Shown piece after piece: positions 1 through 7,359 of a stretch of DNA of 64,000 nt. Under the pieces are notes generated by a model. It worked only from the letters and a program-made list of their open reading frames with translations, was not told the origin of the DNA and ran no database searches. Origin of the DNA: Nocardioides turkmenicus (GTDB lineage Bacteria > Actinomycetota > Actinomycetes > Propionibacteriales > Nocardioidaceae); contig NZ_JAALAA010000003.1 in the NCBI RefSeq assembly GCF_011045035.1, forward strand, positions 62,001 through 126,000. Direction: 5' to 3'. The translations under genes and the position numbers were made by a program. Position 1 is the stretch's first letter, and every line of letters begins with the position of its first letter.

Positions 1-1478
1 CGGCGCTCGGTCTCAAGGAGGGCGCCGACACCCGGGCCGTCGACGAGATCGAGACGCAGGCGCGCGACCTGGTGCAGCGGATGGACGCTGCCGGCTGGGA
101 CCCGGCCGTCGCCGAGACCCTCCACGACGACCCGGCGGTGCGGCAGGTGCTCGTCTTCGCGGCCGAGCAGGTGGTGCCGCGGCTGGCGAGGACCACCGAC
201 GAGCTGTCCGCCGTCCTGCACGCCCTGGACGGTGGCTTCGTCCCCGCGGGACCGTCGGGTTCGCCGCTGCGGGGGCTCGTCAACGTACTGCCGACCGGGC
301 GCAACTTCTACACCGTCGACCCGCGCGCGGTGCCCTCGCGGCTGGCGTGGCAGACCGGGCAGGCGATGGCCGACTCGCTGCTGCAACGCTACCTGGACGA
401 GACCGGCGACTACCCGACGAGCGTCGGGCTCTCGGTGTGGGGCACGAGCGCGATGCGTACGTCCGGCGACGACGTCGCCGAGGTGCTCGCACTGCTCGGC
501 GTACGTCCCGAGTGGGACGAGGCGTCCCGCCGGATCACCCACCTCGACGTCATCCCGCTGGAGGAGCTGGGAAGGCCGCGCATCGACGTGACCGTACGCA
601 TCTCCGGGTTCTTCCGCGACGCGTTCCCGCACGTCGTCTCGATGCTCGACGACGCCGTCCGGCTGGTGGCCGACCTCGACGAGCCCGCCGAGAAGAACTT
701 CGTCCGCGCGCACACCCTCGAGGACCTGGCCGAGCACGGTGACCAGCGCCGCGCGACGTCGCGGATCTTCGGCTCCAAGCCGGGGTCGTACGGTGCCGGG
801 ATCCTGCAGGTGATCGAGGCCGGCAACTGGCGCTCCGACCAGGATCTGGCCGACGTGTACGCAGCCTGGGGCGGCTTCGCCTACGGCCGCGACCTCGACG
901 GCGCCCCGGCAGCCGACGACATGCGCGCCAACTACCGCCGGATCAAGGTCGCCGCGAAGAACGTCGACTCGGCCGAGCACGACATCGCCGACTCCGACGA
1001 CTACTTCCAGTACCACGGCGGCATGGTCGCGACCGTCCGCGCGCTGACGGGCTCGGACCCCAAGGCGTACGTCGGCGACTCCACCTCCCCCGACGCCATC
1101 AAGACCCGGACGCTGCAGGAGGAGACCAACCGTGTCTTCCGCGCCCGGGTGGTCAACCCGCGCTGGATCTCGGCGATGCAGCGCCACGGCTACAAGGGCG
1201 CCTTCGAGCTGGCCGCGACCGTCGACTACCTCTTCGGCTTCGACGCGACCGCCGGTGTGGTGCAGGACTGGATGTACGAGAAGCTCGCCCGCGAGTACGT
1301 CCTGGACGAGACCAACCAGGAGTTCATGCGATCCTCGAACCCGTGGGCGCTGCGCGGCATCGTCGAGCGGCTCCACGAGGCGGCCGAGCGAGGGCTGTGG
1401 GAGGAGCCGGACCCCGAGCTCGTCGCGCAGATGCAGGAGATCTACCTCGACATCGAAGGTGAGCTGGAAGAGGAATGA
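1..1478 (+). CDS. cobN: Cobaltochelatase large subunit CobN (C-terminal part, 5' end outside window)
   Basis: CobN is the large, substrate-binding subunit of the ATP-dependent chelatase that puts cobalt into hydrogenobyrinate a,c-diamide in aerobic B12 synthesis. The frame is open from base 3, so the start lies upstream and about 490 C-terminal residues are visible. They match the end of the CobN/BchH family, including LPTGRNFYTVDPRAVPS (the conserved LPTGRN-Y-DP block), the SVWGTSAMRTSGDD stretch and the DVTVRISGFFRD block. Its TGA overlaps the cobF ATG (ATGA), so the two genes are translationally coupled. The AAA+/vWA partner subunit is encoded at 10390-12474. Confidence 0.95.
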   Translation, partial: ALGLKEGADTRAVDEIETQARDLVQRMDAAGWDPAVAETLHDDPAVRQVLVFAAEQVVPRLARTTDELSAVLHALDGGFVPAGPSGSPLRGLVNVLPTGRNFYTVDPRAVPSRLAWQTGQAMADSLLQRYLDETGDYPTSVGLSVWGTSAMRTSGDDVAEVLALLGVRPEWDEASRRITHLDVIPLEELGRPRIDVTVRISGFFRDAFPHVVSMLDDAVRLVADLDEPAEKNFVRAHTLEDLAEHGDQRRATSRIFGSKPGSYGAGILQVIEAGNWRSDQDLADVYAAWGGFAYGRDLDGAPAADDMRANYRRIKVAAKNVDSAEHDIADSDDYFQYHGGMVATVRALTGSDPKAYVGDSTSPDAIKTRTLQEETNRVFRARVVNPRWISAMQRHGYKGAFELAATVDYLFGFDATAGVVQDWMYEKLAREYVLDETNQEFMRSSNPWALRGIVERLHEAAERGLWEEPDPELVAQMQEIYLDIEGELEEE

Positions 1479-2248
1479 CCCGACGGATCAAGATCATCGG
1501 CGTCGGCCCCGGCGATCCCCACCAGGTCACCCTGGAGGCCGTCGCCGCTATGCGGTCGGTCGACTACTTCCTGGTCACCGACAAGTCGGGCACGGCCAAG
1601 GGCGGGATGCCGGATCCGCTGGTCCGGGCGCGCGAGGAGCTGCTCGACCGTCATCTGTCCACGCCCGCGCGCGTGGTGAAGGTCGCCGATGCTCCTCGCG
1701 AGCGGCGCGAGGAGTTCACCGGGACCGACGAGGACTACCGGGCGGCCGTCCGGGAGTGGCACCGCGCCCGGGTCGAGCGCTACCTCGCCGTGCTCGCCGA
1801 GCACCCCGGTGACGTCGGCTTCCTGGTCTGGGGCGATCCGGCCTTCTACGACTCCACGATCCGGGTCGTCGACCAGATCGCCGAGGAGCTCGACATCGAG
1901 GTCGACGTCATCCCCGGGATCTCCTCGGTGCAGCTGCTCGCCGCCCGCCACCGCTTGGTGCTCCACGACGTCGGGCGCCCGCTCTACGTCACCACCGGCC
2001 GCGCGGTGCTCGAGGCCGTCGAGGCCGGCCACGACAACCTCGTGGTGATGCTCAACCGCGTCGTCGACCTCCCCGGGCTCGAGGACTGGCGGATCTGGTG
2101 GGGCGGCAACCTCGGCACGCGCGAGGAGGAGCTGGTCGCGGGCACCGTCGGCGAGGTGCTTCCGGCCATCGACGAGGCGCGCGCACGATTGCGGGCATCG
2201 GCCGGCTGGGTGATGGACATCTACCTCCTGCGAGCACCCCGCCGATGA
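1475..2248 (+). CDS. cobF: Precorrin-6A synthase (deacetylating), CobF
   Basis: CobF is an SAM-dependent C1-methyltransferase that also removes the acetyl group, turning precorrin-5 into precorrin-6A. It is specific to the oxygen-dependent B12 pathway. The 257-residue length fits the family. Tetrapyrrole-methylase motifs are visible: GVGPGDP at residues 9-15, FLVWGDPAFYDS near 112-123 and the VIPGISSVQLLAARH block near 148. The start overlaps the cobN stop and its own stop overlaps the cobQ ATG, giving a tight operon. No closer alternative family was seen. Confidence 0.93.
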   Translation: MTRRIKIIGVGPGDPHQVTLEAVAAMRSVDYFLVTDKSGTAKGGMPDPLVRAREELLDRHLSTPARVVKVADAPRERREEFTGTDEDYRAAVREWHRARVERYLAVLAEHPGDVGFLVWGDPAFYDSTIRVVDQIAEELDIEVDVIPGISSVQLLAARHRLVLHDVGRPLYVTTGRAVLEAVEAGHDNLVVMLNRVVDLPGLEDWRIWWGGNLGTREEELVAGTVGEVLPAIDEARARLRASAGWVMDIYLLRAPRR

Positions 2249-3864
2249 GCGGGCTGCTGGTCGCCGGCACCACCTCCGATGCCGGGAAGTCGGTCGTGAC
2301 GACCGGGCTGTGCCGGGCGTTCGCCCGCCGCGGCGTGAAGGTGGCGCCCTACAAGGCCCAGAACATGTCCAACAACTCGATGGTCTGCGCCGGTCCGGAC
2401 GGCACGACGGCCGAGATCGGCAGGGCGCAGTGGGTCCAGGCGCTGGCCGCCCGGGTCACCCCGGAGCCGGCGATGAACCCGGTGCTGCTCAAGCCCGGCT
2501 CCGACCGCCGCAGCCACGTGGTGCTGATGGGGCATCCCGCCGGCGAGGTGTCCTCGCACGACTGGGAGGCGGGGCGCCGGCACCTGGCGACCGCTGCCCA
2601 TGCTGCATACGACGATCTCGCCTCGCGCTTCGACGTGATCGTCGCCGAGGGCGCGGGCAGCCCGGCGGAGATCAACCTGCGGGCCGGCGACTACGTCAAC
2701 ATGGGGCTGGCCCGGCATGCGGGCCTGCCGACGATCGTCGTCGGCGACATCGACCGCGGCGGGGTGTTCGCGGCGATGTACGGCACCTTGGCGCTGCTCG
2801 AGCCCGAGGACCAGGCCCTGATCAGCGGCTTTGTCATCAACAAGTTCCGCGGCGACGCCGGGCTGCTTGCTCCTGGGCTGGAGTCCCTGGAGTCGCTCAC
2901 CGATCGCCGCGTCTTCGGTGTGCTCCCCTGGGAGCCGTCGTTGTGGCTCGACTCCGAGGACGCGCTCGACCTGGAGGGCCGGCGCTCCGCGGCCGGGGCC
3001 ACCCGCAAGGTCGCGGTCGTACGCCTCCCCCGCATCTCCAACTTCACCGACGTCGACGCGCTCGGCCTGGAGCCGGACCTCGACGTCGTCTTCGCCTCCT
3101 CGCCCGCCGACATCGCCGACGCCGACCTGGTCGTCCTGCCCGGCACCCGGTCCACGATCAGCGACCTCGCCTGGCTCCGCTCGCGCGGACTCGACGCGGC
3201 CCTCATCGAGCACGTACGCCGCGGCCGCCCGCTCCTCGGGATCTGTGGCGGCTTCCAGATGCTCGGCGGCGTGATCGCCGACCCCGACGGGGTCGAGGGG
3301 TCGGTCGCCGAGGTCGACGGGCTGGGCCTGCTGGACGTACGCACCGACTTCGCGCCCGCCAAGAACCTCCGCCTGCCCACCGGGTCGGCCCTCGGGGTCG
3401 AGGCGAGCGGCTACGAGATCCACCACGGCCGGATCACCCGCGGCGACGGCGTCACCGAGTTCCTGGGTGGCGCGCGGTCCGGCCAGGTCTTCGGGACGAT
3501 GTGGCACGGGTCCTTGGAGGGCGACGCTCTCCGCGGCGCGTTCCTCGCAGCGACACTGGATCGCGAACCCTCCGCCGTCTCGTTCCCGGCCGCCCGCGAG
3601 CGCCGCCTGGACCTGATCGGCGACCTCGTCGAGGAGCACCTCGACGTCGACGCGCTGCTCGACCTCGCCGTCTCCCCCGTCGGTCGAGCCGACGCACCCG
3701 TCGGTCGAGCCGACGCACCCGTCGGTCGAGCCGACGTCGTGAGGGACGAACGACGTCGTGTCGAGACCAACACAGTCCCCTCGAGGTCGACAGAGGACTG
3801 TGTTGGTCTCGACACGCCTCCGCCTAGCGGCTCCGGCGGCTCGACCAGCGGCGGGATCCGATGA
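2245..3864 (+). CDS. cobQ: Cobyric acid synthase CobQ with a repeat-encoded C-terminal tail
   Basis: CobQ amidates the b, d, e and g side chains of adenosylcobyrinate diamide, using glutamine and ATP. The ATG at 2245 overlaps the cobF stop; longer upstream frames would run deep into cobF. The N-terminal synthetase domain has the P-loop-like GTTSDAGKS and the [10 protein letters not shown] motif. The glutamine amidotransferase domain has [13 protein letters not shown] with the nucleophilic Cys near residue 334, and a YEIHHGR His motif. The protein is 539 residues. About residues 478-536 are not CobQ: they are encoded by three 21-bp tandem repeats (PVGRADA) and a palindromic repeat (see 3676-3851). 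The tail should be dispensable, but that is inference. The TGA overlaps the cobK ATG. Confidence 0.94.
   Translation: MSGLLVAGTTSDAGKSVVTTGLCRAFARRGVKVAPYKAQNMSNNSMVCAGPDGTTAEIGRAQWVQALAARVTPEPAMNPVLLKPGSDRRSHVVLMGHPAGEVSSHDWEAGRRHLATAAHAAYDDLASRFDVIVAEGAGSPAEINLRAGDYVNMGLARHAGLPTIVVGDIDRGGVFAAMYGTLALLEPEDQALISGFVINKFRGDAGLLAPGLESLESLTDRRVFGVLPWEPSLWLDSEDALDLEGRRSAAGATRKVAVVRLPRISNFTDVDALGLEPDLDVVFASSPADIADADLVVLPGTRSTISDLAWLRSRGLDAALIEHVRRGRPLLGICGGFQMLGGVIADPDGVEGSVAEVDGLGLLDVRTDFAPAKNLRLPTGSALGVEASGYEIHHGRITRGDGVTEFLGGARSGQVFGTMWHGSLEGDALRGAFLAATLDREPSAVSFPAARERRLDLIGDLVEEHLDVDALLDLAVSPVGRADAPVGRADAPVGRADVVRDERRRVETNTVPSRSTEDCVGLDTPPPSGSGGSTSGGIR
3676..3851 (+). repeat. Modular palindromic repeat, copy 1 (inside cobQ 3' end), preceded by 3 x 21-bp tandem units
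   Basis: Three near-identical 21-bp units (3676-3696, 3697-3717, 3718-3738; consensus cccgtcggtcgagccgacg plus two bases) encode [21 protein letters not shown]. They lead into a perfect 21-bp inverted repeat, 3757-3777 against 3796-3816, with an 18-nt centre. Its core is gtgtcgagaccaacac. The outer arms ggtcgagccg (3724-3733) and cggctcgacc are also complementary. The right half encodes [17 protein letters not shown]. The same modules recur at 8383, 11298, 16901 and 26681. The reading frame stays open throughout, so the copy is translated as a CobQ tail. Confidence 0.9.
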
Positions 3865-4586
3865 GGCTGCTGATCCTGGGCGGGACCGGGGAGGCGCGGG
3901 ACCTGGCGGCGCGGCTGCTCGAAGCGGGGGTGGACGTCACCTCGTCGCTGGCGGGTCGGGTGGCTCGGCCCCGGCTGCCGGTCGGCGCGGTGCGGATCGG
4001 CGGGTTCGGAGGGGTCGAGGGCTTGAGGGGGGCTCTCGACCACTTCGACGCCGTCGTCGACGCGACCCATCCGTTCGCACGTGGCATCTCGGCCAACGCG
4101 GCCACGGCCTGCGCGCAGACCGGACATCCGCTGCTCCGCCTGGAACGGCCGGGCTGGCCCGCGGACCCGTCCTGGGCTTACGTCGACACCCACGACCAGG
4201 CCGCGGCGCTCGCCGCCGACCTCGGGAGGCGGCCGTTCATCACGGTCGGGCGCCAGGAGCTCGCGCGGTTCGTCCCGGCGCTCGCCGGCCATCAGGCGCT
4301 CGCCCGCGTGGTCGACCGGCCCGACCTCGACCTGCCCGAACCCTGGACGCTACTGACCAGCCGTGGCCCCTACGAGATCGAGGGCGAGCTCGCGCTGATG
4401 CGCGAGCACGGGACCGACGTGCTCATCACCAAGGACTCCGGCGGCACCTTCACCTGGCCGAAGATGGCGGCGGCGGCCGAGCTCGGGGTGCCGGTGGTGG
4501 TCGTACGCCGCCCGCCCGGCACCGAGGGCGTCCGCACGGTCAACGACGTCGCCGAGGCGGTCGCCTGGGTCCGGAGCCTCGGATGA
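3861..4586 (+). CDS. cobK: Precorrin-6A reductase CobK
   Basis: CobK is the NADPH-dependent enzyme that reduces precorrin-6A to dihydro-precorrin-6 in the aerobic pathway. At 241 residues it is the usual family length. Visible signatures are ILGGTGEAR at residues 5-13, DATHPFA near 68-74, LTSRGPYE and the C-terminal ITKDSGG, all CobK/CbiJ hallmarks. The start overlaps the cobQ stop and the stop overlaps the next gene (ATGA on both sides), placing it fourth in the cobN operon. Confidence 0.94.
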   Translation: MRLLILGGTGEARDLAARLLEAGVDVTSSLAGRVARPRLPVGAVRIGGFGGVEGLRGALDHFDAVVDATHPFARGISANAATACAQTGHPLLRLERPGWPADPSWAYVDTHDQAAALAADLGRRPFITVGRQELARFVPALAGHQALARVVDRPDLDLPEPWTLLTSRGPYEIEGELALMREHGTDVLITKDSGGTFTWPKMAAAAELGVPVVVVRRPPGTEGVRTVNDVAEAVAWVRSLG

Positions 4587-5254
4587 GGGTGGTCGTCGGG
4601 ATGTCGGTGACCGACGTCGACCGGCGCCAGGACCTGCTCGCCTGGGCCGATGAGCTCGACGCGAGCCTCGCGTTCCTGCAGATGGGCGGCCCGTCGCTCT
4701 CCGCCGAGCTGACCCGGATCGCCGACACCGGCGCCGAGACGATCACCTTGGTCGGGGTCAGCCTCGGCCCGCTCGCCCCGGGCCACTCCTGGCTGCGCCG
4801 GATCGCGGCCCACTGGTGGCGCGAACGCTCCGGCGACCGCCCCGAGATCCAGGTGGCGCCCCGGCTGGCGACGACGCGCGACGAGCTCGTCGAGGCGCTG
4901 ACCGAGACCAGGCCGGTCACCGGCACCGAACCCGGGCTCACCTCGCCCGCCTGGGAGCGGGTCCCCGGCCACGTACGTCAGGTGCTGATCTGCCGCGGCC
5001 CGCGCTGCACCGCGAAGGGCTCGGAGGAGACCGCCAGGGCGGTGATCCTGGGGGCGATGGAGGCCGGTCTCGGCGACGACGACCTGCTGATCACCCACAC
5101 CGGCTGCCAGTTCCCGTGCAACCAGGCGCCCGTGCTCAGCGTGCAGCCCGACGACGTCTGGTACGGCAACGTGGAAGCGGCCGCCGCCCGGGCGATCGTG
5201 CGTGATCACCTGGACGGCGGCCGTCCGGTGGAGGCCTACCGCCTCCCCCGCTAG
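4583..5254 (+). CDS. Thioredoxin-like [2Fe-2S] ferredoxin domain protein of the cobalamin operon
   Basis: This 223-residue protein has two parts. The C-terminal half carries CRGPRC and CQFPC, the C-x4-C and C-x3-C pairs of thioredoxin-fold 2Fe-2S ferredoxins, with about 35 residues between the pairs. The N-terminal half (about 1-100) resembles a degenerate CbiX/sirohydrochlorin-chelatase-like fold ([19 protein letters not shown], then [16 protein letters not shown]), but I do not see a clear metal-chelating His pair. Its ATG overlaps the cobK stop, making it the last gene of the operon. It may pass electrons for cobalt or corrin-ring reduction; that role is inference. The cbtA gene converges 4 nt downstream. 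Confidence 0.78.
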   Translation: MRVVVGMSVTDVDRRQDLLAWADELDASLAFLQMGGPSLSAELTRIADTGAETITLVGVSLGPLAPGHSWLRRIAAHWWRERSGDRPEIQVAPRLATTRDELVEALTETRPVTGTEPGLTSPAWERVPGHVRQVLICRGPRCTAKGSEETARAVILGAMEAGLGDDDLLITHTGCQFPCNQAPVLSVQPDDVWYGNVEAAAARAIVRDHLDGGRPVEAYRLPR

Positions 5255-5258
5255 CCCG

Positions 5259-6026
5259 TCAGAGGCTGGCGGCCAGGGCCTTTCGCTCCGCGACGGCGCG
5301 CTCCGCCGCGTACAGACGAATGACCAGCCCGGTCAGCGCCACCCCGAGCACGCCCCACATCGTGGCGAGCGTGATCAGCGAGGCCCGGCGGAAGAACCAC
5401 AACGTGTCGGCCGGGAAGTCCCCGACCTCGTTGACCGTCGGGAACAGCTCGCCGGCGACGACCATCACGGCCAGATAGGCCGCGATCGCGCCGACGACGG
5501 CGAGGTAGGTGCCGAACCGCCCGCGCAGCCGCACCGCGGCGTACGCCACGACCACCGCCGCCACGACCGAGAGGGCCTGGAAGGCGAAGTAGACCGCGGT
5601 GCGTACACCGATGGTGTCACCGCTGCCGACCGCCGGCGGGGTCGCCGGGTACTTGAGGAACGGCACCAGCGCGACCGCGACGAACCCGATCAGGGTGACG
5701 AGCGCGGTCGACTGACCGGGTGTCAGCCGTCCGAGACGGCCCAGCGTGGCGGCGGCGACCAGCCCGACGATGCCGCCGAGCGCGACGCCGACCGCCAGGG
5801 TGCCGGTCAGCAGCCCCCAGGTGCTCTGGTTGGCGCGGGAGACCTCAGGGGCCTCTTCCTCGCCACCCTCAGCAGCGTGGGAGTGCGAGTGTCCGTCGCC
5901 GGCCTCCTCCAGTGCGATGGCTGCACCGACCTGCGGCTCACCGACGGAGTACGCCACCAGGAAGGTGACGACCCCGGCGAGGAGGCCGGCTAGCAGGCCG
6001 CGTACGAGAAATGCACGCGGACTCAT
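5259..6026 (-). CDS. cbtA: CbtA-family cobalt transporter subunit
   Basis: CbtA is a predicted multi-pass membrane protein that works with CbtB in cobalt uptake. The start at 6026 (MSPRAFLVRGLLAG) follows from the one-base overlap with the cbtB stop (TGATG). The 255-residue product begins with a hydrophobic helix. It then has a His/acidic loop (GDGHSHSHAAEGGEEE), a plausible metal-binding loop, and four more hydrophobic segments. Expression is probably under the cobalamin riboswitch upstream of cbtB. The family assignment rests on size, topology, the His loop and pairing with cbtB. Confidence 0.88.
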   Translation of the reverse strand: MSPRAFLVRGLLAGLLAGVVTFLVAYSVGEPQVGAAIALEEAGDGHSHSHAAEGGEEEAPEVSRANQSTWGLLTGTLAVGVALGGIVGLVAAATLGRLGRLTPGQSTALVTLIGFVAVALVPFLKYPATPPAVGSGDTIGVRTAVYFAFQALSVVAAVVVAYAAVRLRGRFGTYLAVVGAIAAYLAVMVVAGELFPTVNEVGDFPADTLWFFRRASLITLATMWGVLGVALTGLVIRLYAAERAVAERKALAASL

Positions 6027-6241
6027 CAGTGGCAGGGGTAGCCGAGCAGATGACGACCGTCGTGGACCCACTCGTGGATCAGGGTGCCGGACGGGATCGA
6101 GACCGCGCCCTGGTCGGCGCTGATGAAGAAGAGCACCAGCAGACCGAGCAGTCCGAAGAAGAGCGCCCAAGGAGCGAGCTCACGGAGCGGGATGGTGGGA
6201 AGGTCGGCGCCGGCGACGGGCGCCACAGCGTGCTGCGACAT
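6026..6241 (-). CDS. cbtB: CbtB-type cobalt transporter subunit
   Basis: This is a 71-residue protein with one membrane helix (WALFFGLLGLLVLFFIS) and a C-terminal HEWVHDGRHLLGYPCH. That His/Cys-rich tail is typical of CbtB and a likely cobalt ligand site. It is the first gene behind a B12 riboswitch and overlaps cbtA by one base. A gga-gga ribosome-binding site lies just upstream of the ATG. The gene is short but strongly supported by the partner gene and the riboswitch. Confidence 0.88.
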   Translation of the reverse strand: MSQHAVAPVAGADLPTIPLRELAPWALFFGLLGLLVLFFISADQGAVSIPSGTLIHEWVHDGRHLLGYPCH

Positions 6242-6277
6242 ATGTCCTCCTCAGGGATACCTGCGTCCCTGTTCGTT

Positions 6278-6390
6278 GGGGTTGGACGGACACTCGGGTC
6301 TGACTCCACCGCCGCGAGGCGATGTCACAGTAGCGCGACTGTGCCGGAGTTCCACCGGCTTCCTCATGTCCGTTGGGTGCACTCTAGGGC
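6278..6390 (-). promoter_or_regulatory. Cobalamin riboswitch 1 (controls cbtB-cbtA)
   Basis: The minus strand reads aagccggtggaactccggc, then cgctactgtga, then gagtcagacccgagtgtcc. These match the B12-box core (GGTG-AA-TCC and GC-ACTGT-A) and the downstream GAGTCAGA element. It lies in the leader of cbtB, ending about 40 nt before the ATG. By family knowledge adenosylcobalamin binding would lower expression of cobalt uptake. The outer limits are approximate. Confidence 0.88.
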
Positions 6391-6414
6391 ATCGGTACGT
6401 CCCCTGGCGACTGG

Positions 6415-7359
6415 TCAGCTCCGCCGATCGCGACACCTGATCGCGGCCGCGGCCAGGGCCCCCGTGATCGCCGCGCCGACGCCGACGCGGAGGGCCAGTT
6501 CGGTGGCGCGCGGGATGTCGGCGGGCTCGGTGGCGAGGCCGTCGCCCATCACCGCGCGGTGCTCGACGCGGTTGCCGTAGTAGGTGTTGGTGCCGCCCAG
6601 CCGGACACCGAGGGAGCCGGCGAAGGTGGCCTCGACAACGCCCGCGTTGGGGCTGGGGTGGGCGGCGGCGTCGCGGCGCCAGGCCCGGGCGGCCTCGCGT
6701 GCCGCGTCCGGGCTCGGGGAGGTGGCGATCGCGAGGAGGCCGGACAGGCGTGAGCCGGGGAGGTTGAGCAGGTCGTCGAGGCGCGCGCTGGCCCAGCCGA
6801 AACGCTCGTAGCGGTCGTTGTGGTGGCCGACCATCGCGTCGAGGGTGTTGGCGGCGCGGTAGCCGAGCAGGCCCGGTACGCCGCCGAGCGCACCCCACAC
6901 CAGCGGCGCGACGACCGCGTCCGAGGTGTTCTCCGCGACGCTCTCGACCACGGCCCGGGAGACCTCGGAGGCGTCGAGCTGGGCGGTGTCGCGGCCGACG
7001 AGGTGGGTGAGCCGCTGCCGCGCGGCGGGCAGGTCACCCGTGTCGAGGTGGGCGTGGACGGCCATGGCCTCACGCTCCAGCGAGCGGCCACCCAGGACCG
7101 CCCAGGTCGCGGCCGCGGTCACCAGTGCCTTCGCCGTCGGGCCCGGGGCGAGCCGCTCGGCGGCGGCGCCCAGGACGACCGCTCCCCCGACCAGGGTGAC
7201 GGTGTGCAGGACTCCTCTGGCCCGGTCGTCGGCGTACCAGGCCTGCTCCGCCTTCATCGCGACCGTGCCGAAGCCGGCAACCGGGTGGTGGCGCCGAGGG
7301 TCGCCGAGGAGACGGTCGAGCACGAAACCGGCCAGCAGCCCGATCGCCCGCGGGCTCAC
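6415..7359 (-). CDS. cobD: Adenosylcobinamide-phosphate synthase CobD (CbiB)
   Basis: This integral membrane enzyme attaches the aminopropanol arm (or its phosphate) to adenosylcobyric acid. The GTG at 7359 overlaps the cobBC stop (GTGA). The 314-residue product has several hydrophobic segments, the N-terminal GFVLDRLLGDPRRHHPVAGF signature and the C-terminal HPSPNAGVVEATFAG plus LGGTNTYYG signature of CbiB proteins. It is the last gene of the riboswitch-2 operon and follows the CobC domain, which makes the aminopropanol phosphate. Confidence 0.94.
   Translation of the reverse strand: MSPRAIGLLAGFVLDRLLGDPRRHHPVAGFGTVAMKAEQAWYADDRARGVLHTVTLVGGAVVLGAAAERLAPGPTAKALVTAAATWAVLGGRSLEREAMAVHAHLDTGDLPAARQRLTHLVGRDTAQLDASEVSRAVVESVAENTSDAVVAPLVWGALGGVPGLLGYRAANTLDAMVGHHNDRYERFGWASARLDDLLNLPGSRLSGLLAIATSPSPDAAREAARAWRRDAAAHPSPNAGVVEATFAGSLGVRLGGTNTYYGNRVEHRAVMGDGLATEPADIPRATELALRVGVGAAITGALAAAAIRCRDRRS

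Noticed and set aside
3676..3738. Three 21-bp direct repeats as a CRISPR-like array
   Set aside because: The units are adjacent with no spacers and are translated as the CobQ tail.
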